Shown here piece by piece: positions 1 to 8,700 of a stretch of DNA of 25,989 nt. Every line of letters begins with the position of its first letter. Within the stretch, counting starts at the first letter, position 1. The stretch is from a virus. Position numbers and translations under genes: made by a program. The DNA lies in IMG/VR virus record IMGVR_UViG_3300010885_001744, positions 1 to 25,989 of that record; one strand, given 5' to 3'. Under the pieces are notes generated by a model. That model was not told the DNA's origin. It made no database searches and was given only the letters and a program-made list of their open reading frames with translations.

Positions 1-965
1 CTGTTTTCGGATTATGGGTTAGCAAAACTGAAACTGGCGGACTGAACGGAATACAAACAAACAGTATTACGGTAGGTGATACAAACAGCAGCATCTATCT
101 AATAGGAGCTGGACAGGGAATACTTTCAGTAACCGGAACTGATAATTACGAAGAACAAGTTTTAGATTACGCTGCTCAGTTAGCTTATAAAGATCCAGAT
201 ATTATACCTAATATAAAAGCTGTAGAAGACAAGATTAACTATAATCTTAATAACGTAGCAATTAATCAAATTACAAGAGGTGGTGATAGTACTATATCTA
301 TTTTTGATAGTAATATTACTGAAAAAATTACAACATACAGTACAGTTGGATTTAGTACTGTTGTAAAGATAAACCATTTTCCAATATCAAATAAATCTCT
401 AGATATTGATACATCAAAATCTGTTACTATTATAGGTAATGATAGTCCTGCAATGAATGGAACTTTCCAAGTTATTACAGCAACTCCTGGTGCTTTTTTC
501 TTTTCCATACAGCTTCCAGCGCTCCACAATTATCCTGATTTACCTTGGACAGGAAATATTTCTATAGCAAATTATAGAAGTAATGCATCTGTTTCATTAA
601 ACAGTAATCTTATTAGTACATTTTATGATAACCAAGTTATTTTAATGAACCTATCTATTACAAGAGATACTGTACAGCCCGATCCAACAGATCCAAAATA
701 CGGATGTATTTTATCAACTAGGACTGATACTGATTTAACAATTAAAACAAGTGGAACTGGATTGGTAATAGTAGATAAAGAATTGAAAATAAACAATATT
801 ACTAATTTTGTAAATCAAAGCAAACCTAGTTCAGTAGCAGGTATAACAAAAATATATGCTGCTGCCCACGGTGTAGGTAATACAGGATTATATTTTGTAA
901 ATACTGATCACAGCGGAGAATTTATAAGTAAAAAGAAGGCAATTGCCTTCAGTATATTAATGTAA
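1..965 (+). CDS. Tail-fibre-like structural protein, 5' end outside window
   Basis: The reading frame is open from base 3 to the TAA at 963-965, so about 320 C-terminal residues are visible and the true start lies upstream. A methionine at 453 is internal and should not be used as the start. The visible part is rich in Asn, Thr, Ser and Ile with short beta-strand-like stretches. It contains an AMNGTFQV segment and an RTDTDLTIKTSGTG segment that resembles the repeats of the fibres downstream. The C-terminus (GLYFVNTDHSGEFISKKKAI) looks like the closing motif of marine T4-like fibre proteins, which is recalled family knowledge and was not searched. The next gene starts 12 bases downstream, so they are probably cotranscribed. 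Role inferred: part of the tail fibre or baseplate periphery. No catalytic motif was seen. Confidence 0.7.
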   Translation, partial: VFGLWVSKTETGGLNGIQTNSITVGDTNSSIYLIGAGQGILSVTGTDNYEEQVLDYAAQLAYKDPDIIPNIKAVEDKINYNLNNVAINQITRGGDSTISIFDSNITEKITTYSTVGFSTVVKINHFPISNKSLDIDTSKSVTIIGNDSPAMNGTFQVITATPGAFFFSIQLPALHNYPDLPWTGNISIANYRSNASVSLNSNLISTFYDNQVILMNLSITRDTVQPDPTDPKYGCILSTRTDTDLTIKTSGTGLVIVDKELKINNITNFVNQSKPSSVAGITKIYAAAHGVGNTGLYFVNTDHSGEFISKKKAIAFSILM

Positions 966-977
966 GGTAAATTAAAA

Positions 978-1289
978 ATGGCAATAGCAAACGTAAACAT
1001 AGGAACATCAGATACAAATATTTACACTAGTGCTGGCGACTTTATGGTTGCTACTATGATATTTTGTAATACATCGAGTTCAACTTCTGCTAACATAAAC
1101 ATTTACCTCATACCAAACGGTAGTGCAGTTGGAACCGCTACTATGATAGTTAATCAGCTAACTGTTCCTCCGACTGAAACTGTATTTTTTGATACTGAAA
1201 GATTAGTATTGGCAATTGGAGACAGTATTGTAGCAAGAAGTTCAGCTGCAAGTACTATTACCTGCACAATAAGTACGGTGGCTATCTAA
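978..1289 (+). CDS. Small beta-rich virion protein (103 aa)
   Basis: The protein has 103 residues, begins MAIANVNIGTSDTNIYTS and has no signal peptide or membrane segment. It shows alternating hydrophobic and polar residues typical of a beta sandwich. A VPPTETVFFDTERLVLAIGD segment is followed by ARSSAASTITCTIS. The 109-aa protein at 5001-5330 follows the same plan (TPNTSLRVVNGGERLIL, then VVSNLEASVDVIVS), so the two are probably paralogues. The end of the giant fibre at 9784-18222 has a similar pattern. An AAGG at 964-967 is the only ribosome-binding candidate. The ATG of the next gene directly follows the stop codon, which suggests translational coupling. Inferred role: small fibre, tip or decoration protein; the exact function is unknown. 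Confidence 0.65.
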   Translation: MAIANVNIGTSDTNIYTSAGDFMVATMIFCNTSSSTSANINIYLIPNGSAVGTATMIVNQLTVPPTETVFFDTERLVLAIGDSIVARSSAASTITCTISTVAI

Positions 1290-1814
1290 ATGAGATTTTT
1301 AAAACAACAAAATCTTAACAAATATCGAAGGACTGACAAAACAGTTTCTTATGATCAAACAGGTCAGATTAATCTAAATTCTACTCTTAGTTTATTGTTA
1401 CCAAAAGGAACATCTGGACAAGAACCAACAAGCCCAATAAATGGAGAGGTTAGATATAACACATCAACTAATGAAGTTGAAGCATATTCAAATGGAGCTT
1501 GGAGAGCTTTTAGATATAAAGAACCAACTAATATAATCTACCAGTCAATTGGAACAGGAGATTATGTTGAAACATATTTTGGACCATTAACTCCAACGAG
1601 CGCAAGCAACTATCCTAATAGTAATGGTATAACTGTTTATGGAACAAATTACGGTGCTAACATATTAGTTTTTGTAGAAAATGTTATGCAATTATTTGGT
1701 ATAAATTACACGCTAGAACAAAATCCAATTGGATATGATCCAGGTTGGTATATTCTATTTGCAGAAGCTCCGCCAATCAAATCAATAACAGTCATATACG
1801 GTTTTGATAACTGA
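1290..1814 (+). CDS. Fibre-associated structural protein (174 aa)
   Basis: The ATG follows the upstream TAA with no gap, and a GGTGG about ten bases upstream, inside the preceding gene, can serve as ribosome-binding site. The N-terminal half carries the phage-fibre motif PTSPINGEVRYNTSTNEVEA followed by YSNGAWRAF (about residues 46-75). This form, 'remove/merge, GxxRYNT, xxEYYNGxW', is common at fibre domain ends. The C-terminal half (about 80-174) is a separate beta-rich domain with IYQSIGTGDYVETYFGPLTP and NILVFVENVMQLFGINYTL. That segment resembles phage domains that bind or cap fibres, but I cannot name the family. The gene ends just before a late promoter, so this looks like the last gene of a transcription block. 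Confidence 0.6.
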   Translation: MRFLKQQNLNKYRRTDKTVSYDQTGQINLNSTLSLLLPKGTSGQEPTSPINGEVRYNTSTNEVEAYSNGAWRAFRYKEPTNIIYQSIGTGDYVETYFGPLTPTSASNYPNSNGITVYGTNYGANILVFVENVMQLFGINYTLEQNPIGYDPGWYILFAEAPPIKSITVIYGFDN

Positions 1815-1815
1815 T

Positions 1816-1833
1816 ACACTATAAATATAGTGT
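1816..1833 (+). promoter_or_regulatory. T4-type late promoter inside a perfect hairpin
   Basis: TATAAATA at 1820-1827 is the exact T4 late-promoter consensus, recognised in T4 by gp55 with gp33 and the sliding clamp. The start codon of the next gene is 18 bases downstream of the box, with GAGG at 1834-1837 as ribosome-binding site. The box sits in ACACTATAAATATAGTGT, which has 6-base complementary arms and a 6-base loop. Transcription is expected to start about six bases past the box. Confidence 0.7.
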
Positions 1834-1844
1834 GAGGTATCAAA

Positions 1845-3392
1845 ATGAGTGAACTAGGTAGGATTTCTGGCCCGTTATTAAAAGACAATTTAGTACGCAA
1901 TGATATAGATCTGTCGTTTGAAACAGATCTATTATATCTAGACGTTACTCGTAAGCGTATCGGCATCCACACACCTGGACCAACAAATGATCTAACAATA
2001 GTTGGTACTACAAATATAGGAAACGATATTACAGTATCTTATCCTATACCAATAGGTAATATTGTTTTAGGAATAGACGGATCTATATCTTCTGTTGTAG
2101 GAACACTAACTCTAGAAGCAAATAGCGGCTCGGGAACTATCTATACAACTAAACTAGCAACTGATCAGTTAACAATACAAACTAATACGATATCATCTGA
2201 TACCAATACTGACATTATAATAGATCCAACTGTAAATTTAAACATACGTTCTAATACAAAAGTTACTGGAGATTTAGAAGTTACTGGTTCAATAGATATT
2301 GACCAAAATTTTACTGTTAACGGAATTTTAACACTAGGAGCAGGGTCTGAATCAACTGATCAAATAAATTTTGAAGGTACAGTAGGGCAAAGTATATTTC
2401 CAAATACAAACGATAAATTCTTATTAGGATATCATGATTTTGCCTGGAAAAATGTTTATATTAGCAACTCAGTAAAAATAAATGTTACTGAAAATATTAA
2501 TCTATCACCTGTAGCTAACGTTAAAATATACAATAACAATGAAATAACAGTTGATAAAACAGATACAGATTTAGTCTTATCTGGTAGAGGAACTGGTGCT
2601 ACTAAAGTAGAAAATTTAAGATTTTTTAATAACTCAATATCAACAAATGTTAACGATATTTCTATCACGATAACTCCTGGATCGTCTAACAGTCTTATAA
2701 TAGGAGGAACCGGAGCTATAAAAATTCCTAATAGCACTAACTATCTAGCTCCCGGAACAGGAGATCTAAGATTCTCAGTCAGTGACCATAGATTTAAAGG
2801 ACGAAATGATCTAGGATCAGATGTAACATTTAGTGGTATATTTTCTGGAGATAAAAAAACTTATGTTATACCTGAAACTGTTTTAAATGCAAACGATAAG
2901 GTTACCAACTTTGTCGTTAATAATGCATCTGTAGTAAGGATACAAGATGGTAGATTTAAACCCAATAAAATACAGATAGATAATACTAATATCACATCTA
3001 ACGCAATAACAACAGTTAACAATAACAATTTAACGATTCCTTCAAACGGTACCGGATCTATCATTGTTAATGAAGTATCATTTAAAGATTCTACAATTAC
3101 TACTACAAGTGCAACATCTAATCTAATATTTTCAGTACAGGGGAATAAAGGATATGTAAAAATTGATGATACTTATGGATTAAGTATACCAGCAGGCGAC
3201 AGTGCCTCACGCAGAGATAACCCTTCAACCGTGGACCCTCTAGTTAGTACTACACGATTTAACAGTGAATTAGGGTATTTAGAATCATATGATGGAACAA
3301 CATGGTATCCATCATACGGAGCTTCTCCTCTGTTATCACAAGCAGATGTAGAGGAAACTATGCTAATCTATTCTCTTATATTAGGTGCTTAA
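1845..3392 (+). CDS. Tail-fibre-like protein with GRISGPLLK N-terminus (515 aa)
   Basis: The ATG is preceded by GAGG at 1834-1837. The N-terminus contains GRISGPLLKDNLVRND, then DLSFETDLLYLDV and RIGIHTPGP. The protein at 3519-4994 has the same plan, so the two are paralogues. The middle (about residues 140-215) holds TKVTGDLEVTGSI, then a GxLTLG...INF...LLGYHDFAWKNVYI segment, again shared with the paralogue. Further on there are recurring units such as DTDLVLSGRGTGA and NNLTIPSNGTGSIIVN. The C-terminus has a fibre-type ending (TTRFNSELGYLESYDGTTWY). There is no enzyme motif. Inferred role: a trimeric beta-structured fibre, with the conserved N-terminus attaching it to the virion. It is a known type in marine T4-like phages by recollection, with no assigned function. 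Confidence 0.7.
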   Translation: MSELGRISGPLLKDNLVRNDIDLSFETDLLYLDVTRKRIGIHTPGPTNDLTIVGTTNIGNDITVSYPIPIGNIVLGIDGSISSVVGTLTLEANSGSGTIYTTKLATDQLTIQTNTISSDTNTDIIIDPTVNLNIRSNTKVTGDLEVTGSIDIDQNFTVNGILTLGAGSESTDQINFEGTVGQSIFPNTNDKFLLGYHDFAWKNVYISNSVKINVTENINLSPVANVKIYNNNEITVDKTDTDLVLSGRGTGATKVENLRFFNNSISTNVNDISITITPGSSNSLIIGGTGAIKIPNSTNYLAPGTGDLRFSVSDHRFKGRNDLGSDVTFSGIFSGDKKTYVIPETVLNANDKVTNFVVNNASVVRIQDGRFKPNKIQIDNTNITSNAITTVNNNNLTIPSNGTGSIIVNEVSFKDSTITTTSATSNLIFSVQGNKGYVKIDDTYGLSIPAGDSASRRDNPSTVDPLVSTTRFNSELGYLESYDGTTWYPSYGASPLLSQADVEETMLIYSLILGA

Positions 3393-3413
3393 CAAACGAT
3401 ATTTTTCTTATCT

Positions 3414-3421
3414 GATAAATA
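3414..3421 (+). promoter_or_regulatory. Late-promoter-like box GATAAATA
   Basis: GATAAATA differs from the T4 late consensus only at its first base. The same variant occurs at 5697-5704 and 21966-21973, which supports it as the working form in this phage. It lies 22 bases after the stop of the upstream fibre gene and about 97 bases before the start of the next one, so it would leave an unusually long leader. Confidence 0.55.
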
Positions 3422-3518
3422 ATATTATCAAGTATTAGACCATAATATTTGTGTCCAAACTGTGGTAAACCCGCAATGTAAGGTGGTTAGCCGTGTAACT
3501 CGGTGGTTGGGAGAGCAA
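3422..3518 (+). other. Long 5' leader, less AT-rich than its surroundings
   Basis: This is the longest gene-free stretch in the window. From about 3450 on it is visibly richer in G and C than the flanking sequence, and the enrichment continues about 80 bases into the following gene. Short complementary pieces are present (CCAA near 3455 with TTGG near 3507; GCCG near 3490 with CGGT near 3501). A GTG at 3462 would open an in-frame 19-residue extension, but the GGGAGA at 3509-3514 five bases before the ATG at 3519 is a much better start signal. No defined RNA family was recognised. Confidence 0.4.
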
Positions 3519-4994
3519 ATGGCCGTTGGTCGCATTTCGGGTCCTCTCTTAAAAGCTAACCTTCTTCGCGACGGCGTAGATCTAGCTTTTGAGACGAGCT
3601 TATTGTACTTAGATGTAAACAATTCTCGAATTGGTATAAACACCAGCTCGCCCGACTATGATTTAGATGTAAACGGATATGTTAGAACTACTGATTTAAG
3701 AGTATCAGGTGCGTTATCTAATGATTCATTAACTGTTAGCGGAAACACAATATCAAGTATAAACGATATAACTTTATCCCCAGCAACTGGTGGAGTTGTA
3801 TATCAAGGAACAATAAACGCTGGCAATATAGAAATTAATAATAACACTATTTCAACTACTAGTGGAAATTTAGAAATTAGTCCAAACGGATCTGGAACTA
3901 CCCAAATTTATTCAAATACAAAAATTTGGGGAGATTTAGAAGTTACTGGTGATATTAATGCTGATGGCGATGTTAGAATTAGCGGAAATATAACACTAGT
4001 TAATCAAAGTTCTGGAAGCATCAACTTTGCCGCAGGCATATCGAGTGATATTTTACCTACACTAGATAATCAATATAATTTAGGCAGTAATGTTTATAAT
4101 TGGAAAGATCTTTATGCTTACAATCTTTATGTAGGCAGTATTTCTGTAAGCGGAAATACAATAACAACACGCACCGCAGGCACAGATTTACTATTAAGCG
4201 GAAATGGTACAGGATCAGTAAATATTGAAGACGTTATAATTAAAGATTATACTATCTCTTCAAACACAGATCTAGTATTACAGACATACGGAACCGGTAA
4301 AGTTGTTATAAACTCATCACAAAGTATACAAATACCATCAGGTGATAACTCACAGAGGCCAACTAGTCCTTCATCAGGAATGATAAGATTTAATACAGAA
4401 TCTCACCATTATGAAGGATATAACGGTGTTGATTGGATTATCATCGATGGCGTTTATGACGCTGATCGAAACACATACATTACAGCAGAATTAACTCCGG
4501 GTGCTAATGATAACACTATTAGATTTTATAATAACGGATCGCTAACTGCTGATCTAGATTCAACTCGTTTACGAGTCAACAGATTACAAGCAGGTGTTGT
4601 TGATATTACAAATGATACTATAACAACATCAACAGCAAACGGCAATCTTTATATCACATCAAACGGTAGCGGAAAAGTAATAATCGATTCACTGCAATTT
4701 ACTGGATCTACTATATACAATCCTGTACCAAACGGTGCAACTATACTTAGAAATGATAACGGTGGATATGTCCAAATAGCTGGAACTTATGGATTTGTCT
4801 TACCGGTAGGGAATAATCTCAACAGAATAACTAGTCCTTCTAATCCAATAGGATTAACAAGATACAATACTGATGATAAAAGAGCAGAAATTTGGGACGG
4901 ACACGAATGGATTTCTATAGCTGGGCAGGGTGCCGGCGTAGTACAGCAAGATGCAGATACAATCGCAATTTTAAGCGTTTTTACTTTTGGATAA
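3519..4994 (+). CDS. Tail-fibre-like protein with GRISGPLLK N-terminus, second copy (491 aa)
   Basis: The start is placed at the ATG at 3519 because GGGAGA lies five bases upstream and the paralogue at 1845 begins at the same point of the alignment (AVGRISGPLLKANLLRDG versus SELGRISGPLLKDNLVRND). Shared features in order: DLAFETSLLYLDV and RIGINTSSPDYDLDVNG (about residues 20-55), KIWGDLEVTGDINADGDV (about 140-158), and LGSNVYNWKDLYAYNLYVG (about 190-210). Then come repeated DLLLSGNGTGSVNI-like units and two fibre-type endings: MIRFNTESHHYEGYNGVDWI near 310 and LTRYNTDDKRAEIWDGHEWI near the C-terminus. Inferred role: a trimeric fibre subunit. The second internal ending suggests two joined fibre segments. 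Function beyond structure is unknown. Confidence 0.7.
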   Translation: MAVGRISGPLLKANLLRDGVDLAFETSLLYLDVNNSRIGINTSSPDYDLDVNGYVRTTDLRVSGALSNDSLTVSGNTISSINDITLSPATGGVVYQGTINAGNIEINNNTISTTSGNLEISPNGSGTTQIYSNTKIWGDLEVTGDINADGDVRISGNITLVNQSSGSINFAAGISSDILPTLDNQYNLGSNVYNWKDLYAYNLYVGSISVSGNTITTRTAGTDLLLSGNGTGSVNIEDVIIKDYTISSNTDLVLQTYGTGKVVINSSQSIQIPSGDNSQRPTSPSSGMIRFNTESHHYEGYNGVDWIIIDGVYDADRNTYITAELTPGANDNTIRFYNNGSLTADLDSTRLRVNRLQAGVVDITNDTITTSTANGNLYITSNGSGKVIIDSLQFTGSTIYNPVPNGATILRNDNGGYVQIAGTYGFVLPVGNNLNRITSPSNPIGLTRYNTDDKRAEIWDGHEWISIAGQGAGVVQQDADTIAILSVFTFG

Positions 4995-5000
4995 ACAACA

Positions 5001-5330
5001 ATGGCAATAAGTTTTCAAAACTCAGTAATAAAAGATGTAGGATTATCAAATACTCTAGTCGCTAGCACCGATGCTAATACTACACTAACTATTATAGGAT
5101 TAAGCGTTACTAATGTTACTGAAAGTGTTATAGAGATAAGTGTACTATTAGAAGATTCTGGTAGTAATTTAGGATATTATTTAAAGAATACAATCTTAAC
5201 ACCTAATACTAGTCTTAGGGTAGTAAATGGAGGAGAGAGATTAATATTATCAAATAGTAATAATCTATATGTAGTATCTAATTTAGAAGCTAGTGTAGAT
5301 GTTATAGTAAGTTACGCATCACAGGTATAA
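5001..5330 (+). CDS. Small beta-rich virion protein (109 aa)
   Basis: The protein starts six bases after the upstream stop codon and has no strong ribosome-binding site (GGA at about 4989-4991 at most), so coupling to the fibre gene is likely. It has 109 residues and begins MAISFQNSVIKDVGLSNTL. It then follows the layout of the 978-1289 product, with TLTPNTSLRVV-like and GGERLILSNSNNLYVVSN segments and a C-terminal VDVIVSYASQV strand. Each of the two small proteins sits in a block of fibre genes, which suggests an accessory or tip protein. No enzyme motif or transmembrane segment was seen. Confidence 0.65.
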   Translation: MAISFQNSVIKDVGLSNTLVASTDANTTLTIIGLSVTNVTESVIEISVLLEDSGSNLGYYLKNTILTPNTSLRVVNGGERLILSNSNNLYVVSNLEASVDVIVSYASQV

Positions 5331-5341
5331 GGAATAGAGAT

Positions 5342-5698
5342 ATGAGTTACATTGGAATGTCAGGAAGCGATGCATTAGGTGGGCAACCTAGATATTTCTA
5401 TGCCCTACGTAGAACAGACGATGGCGAATTATACCTCAGTATCATTGATATGGTAAAAACAGATGACAGTATAACAATAAATGCTCCAGGAGATGTGAGT
5501 AATGATTATACAGAATTTGAAGTAGGATCAGATTTTTTTGAAGGACGTGATATAACACATAACTTAGTTTATCCAAATTTAAACTATGAACAATATCGTT
5601 GGGATAATAAGATAGTTTATTATTATTTGGATAGCCAAGGTAATTTTGTAGCTAGAATTGGACAAACATACGCATACCCTGCATCAAAAGATGCTTGA
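5342..5698 (+). CDS. Hypothetical structural-region protein (118 aa)
   Basis: AGGAA about ten bases upstream supports the ATG at 5342. The product begins MSYIGMSGSDALGGQPRYFY and continues ALRRTDDGELYLSIIDMVKT. It is richer in charged and aromatic residues than the neighbouring fibres (DFFEGRD, YEQYRWDNKIVYYYLDSQGN). It looks like a compact globular beta protein with no repeats, signal peptide or membrane segment. I do not recognise the family with certainty. Its position between fibre genes, and a late promoter overlapping its stop codon, suggest a virion or fibre-attachment protein. Confidence 0.6.
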   Translation: MSYIGMSGSDALGGQPRYFYALRRTDDGELYLSIIDMVKTDDSITINAPGDVSNDYTEFEVGSDFFEGRDITHNLVYPNLNYEQYRWDNKIVYYYLDSQGNFVARIGQTYAYPASKDA

Positions 5699-5704
5699 TA
5701 AATA
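5697..5704 (+). promoter_or_regulatory. Late-promoter-like box GATAAATA overlapping a stop codon
   Basis: The box shares its first two bases with the TGA stop of the 118-aa gene and lies 25 bases before the ATG of the 1341-aa fibre gene. It is followed by the perfect 12-base palindrome TTCAATATTGAA at 5705-5716, in which transcription would be expected to start. AAAAGG at 5715-5720 is the likely ribosome-binding site. Confidence 0.55.
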
Positions 5705-5729
5705 TTCAATATTGAAAAGGTGATAAGAA

Positions 5730-8700
5730 ATGGCTGAATTTAAATTAGGTAGGTTGAGGTTCGTATGGCAAGGTACTTGGACTACCAGCCACGATTATGT
5801 TAAAGACGATATCGTAAGATATGGTGGTAAAGCTTATGTTTGTCTAGTTGGAAACACTAGTTCTAACACCCAATACGGGTTTAATGCAGATCTAAGTGCT
5901 GGTAAATGGGCTTTAATGAGCGATGGTGTTTCATACATAAGTGCTGGGTGGTCAATTGGTAGTACTTATAAACTTGGTGATATACTAACAGTTGGATCGT
6001 CAACTTATATCTGTACAACTGCAAACATAGCAGGATCAACATTTGCTGGAGACAGCAGTAAGTGGACATTATTATCAACAGGTTTCTCAAATAGGGGCGA
6101 CTGGAGCACTTCGACTGGATATAGCATTAATGATGTTGTTGCAGTTGGAGGACAAGAATACATTTGTACAACTGCACATACCTCAAACGCAACTCCAAAT
6201 AGCGGGTTTTATAGTGATATAGCTAATTGGACTATTTTTGTTGGTGGCTTTATGTGGCAAACTAACTGGTTCCCATCAACTTATTATAATCTAAACGATA
6301 TTGTTAAAGTTGGCGGTAAGGAATATATTTGTATTCTAGCACATAACTCAAGCAATACTTCAAACAATAGCGGATTCTTTACAGATCTAAATGCATCAAA
6401 ATGGTCACTATTTGTTGACGGTCAATCTTGGCAGGGATCTTGGACACAGCTTACATATTACAATGTTGGTGATTTAGTTAGTTACGGCGGAACTGTTTAT
6501 ATTTGTAATACTGGACACACTAGCGGAACTAACACACAGGGTCTTGAAAATAATCAAGGTAGCTGGACAGTCTTTACTAGTGGGTTTGGTTGGAGAGGTG
6601 TTTATACTAACGGACCTACTACATACAAATTAAACGATGTTGTAAAATATGGTGCTGATCTTTATATCTGTACAACTGCTTATACAACTAGCACTTCTAC
6701 AATAAATCTTTCAAACTGGTCACTTTTTGTTGCTGGTTTAGAATTTCAAAGTACATATAGTGGAAGCACTAGCTACGCATTAGGCGATGTTGTAACTTAC
6801 GGAGGATATGTATATGCATCTAAGAGCACAAATAATCTAGGACATACTCCTACAACTAGTTCAGCTTATTGGGACGTTGTAACTACTGGATTTAATCTAC
6901 GAGGTGCTTGGTCAGCTAGTGCAAGTCCAACTTATGAAACAGGCGACGTAGTAAATTATGGATCAACAGTTTATGTTGCTAAGGCAAACAATGCTAATAC
7001 TAATCCAGCTAGCGACACAGGTAGTTGGACACTATTAACTAGTGGTATTAGCTGGAGAGGTACTTGGTCTGTTAGCGCATCTTATATTGTTGGAGACGCA
7101 GTAAGCTATAGTTCAAACAGTTACATCGCAATAGCACCAACTACTGGAAATGATCCGACAACAGACGGTGGAACACACTGGAATATTTTAGCATTAGGTA
7201 ATGCTACTAATGTTACTACTACTAAAGGTGATATGATTTTCTATAACACTTTAGGAAATGACAGGTTACCAATTGGTACAGATGGTCAAGTATTAAAAGT
7301 TAGTGGTACATCACCAGCTTGGGGATATTTTGGTCATATAACAAATGTTTATTATGTTGCCCCAACAGGAACTGATACTCTTGCTAACGGACAAGGTAAG
7401 ACACTTGACAAGCCTTTCTTAACTATCGCATACGCATTAGCTAATGCACCATTTACTGGAAATGCTGTTGTTTATGTAAAGACGGGTTCTTATCAAGAAG
7501 TTTGTCCAATGAGCATTCCAGCTAACACTTACCTAGTAGGTGATAGCGTTGGTAGTGTTACTGTATCTCCAACTAGCGGAACTAACACAAACAGTATGTT
7601 CTTACTAAGAGATAATACTGGTATTTCAAATATGACACTAACTGGAATAGTTGGCACACTTGGATCAGCTAATTCTAATGGTACAAAACGTCCAAGCGGC
7701 GGCGCTTATATTAGCGTTGATACAGGCGGTAGCGGTATCACAAGTACTAATCCAACTATTGACAATATAACTATACTTGGTACAGGAGCTAACGCAAGTG
7801 CTACTGGCATCTATTTAAATTCTGCTGCAAATCTCGGAAGCGACACTTTAATACTCAACGATATTAATATTATCCTTTCAGACGGTATCGGCATATGGGC
7901 TACTGGTGCTGCTGCTAGAGTACGAGCTTCGTCAGTTTTCGTTTATTATGCATATGCAGGAATGCTTTCGGAAGGTGGAGCTAGAATACAATCAATTGGA
8001 TCAAGTTGTCTATATGGTACGTATGGTGCTATAGCAGAAGGTACTAGCTCTGTTGAAACTCCAGCAACTGGTGTTGTCAATACACAAACACAGCAAGCTT
8101 CAATTGCTGGCGCATTATTTGGTGCTGGTCAGATACTTTGGTTAGAATATGCTAATGCTGGACAGACTTATTCAAGTGCTACTTATAGTTTTACTAGTGG
8201 TACTGGATATGGTGCAACTGTAAGTGCTGCAAATTTTGTAACAAATGCAGTTCCGGAAGTACGTGTTATTACTGGTGGTACAGGTTATGTAACTACTACA
8301 AACACCGCAGCAACTGGTACATCAACTACTATAACATTAAATCCTGCAGATACTGCTGCAACAGGTGCATATGTAGGTATGAGAATCATACTTTCAAACG
8401 GTACTGGTGCAGGACAATACGGATATATTACAGCATATAACGGAACTACTAAAGTAGCATCAGTAAGTGCAGACTCAACAAGTTCTGCAGGATGGGATGT
8501 TGCAGTAGTTGGAACTGCTGTAGTATCAACATTAGATACTACTACACGTTATACTATTGAACCTCGTGTAACATTCTCAGGTACAGGAACTGGATTACTA
8601 GTAAGAGCTATTGTTGCTAGTGGATCTATATCATCAATGAGAGTTATTAATCCAGGTACAGGTTATACTGTAGCACCAAGCATTACAGTAACTGATCCAA

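Noticed and set aside
453-965. Independent 170-aa gene starting at ATG 453
   Set aside because: The frame is open from the window start with the same composition, so the ATG is internal.
3462-3518. GTG start giving a 19-residue N-terminal extension of the 491-aa fibre
   Set aside because: The paralogue starts at the position equal to the ATG at 3519, which also has the strong GGGAGA signal.
3480-3545. tRNA-like stretch (D-arm-like GGTTGGGAGAGCA followed by TTCGGGTCC)
   Set aside because: No acceptor stem pairs, the T-arm consensus is absent, and the segment runs into the start of a coding region shared with a paralogue.
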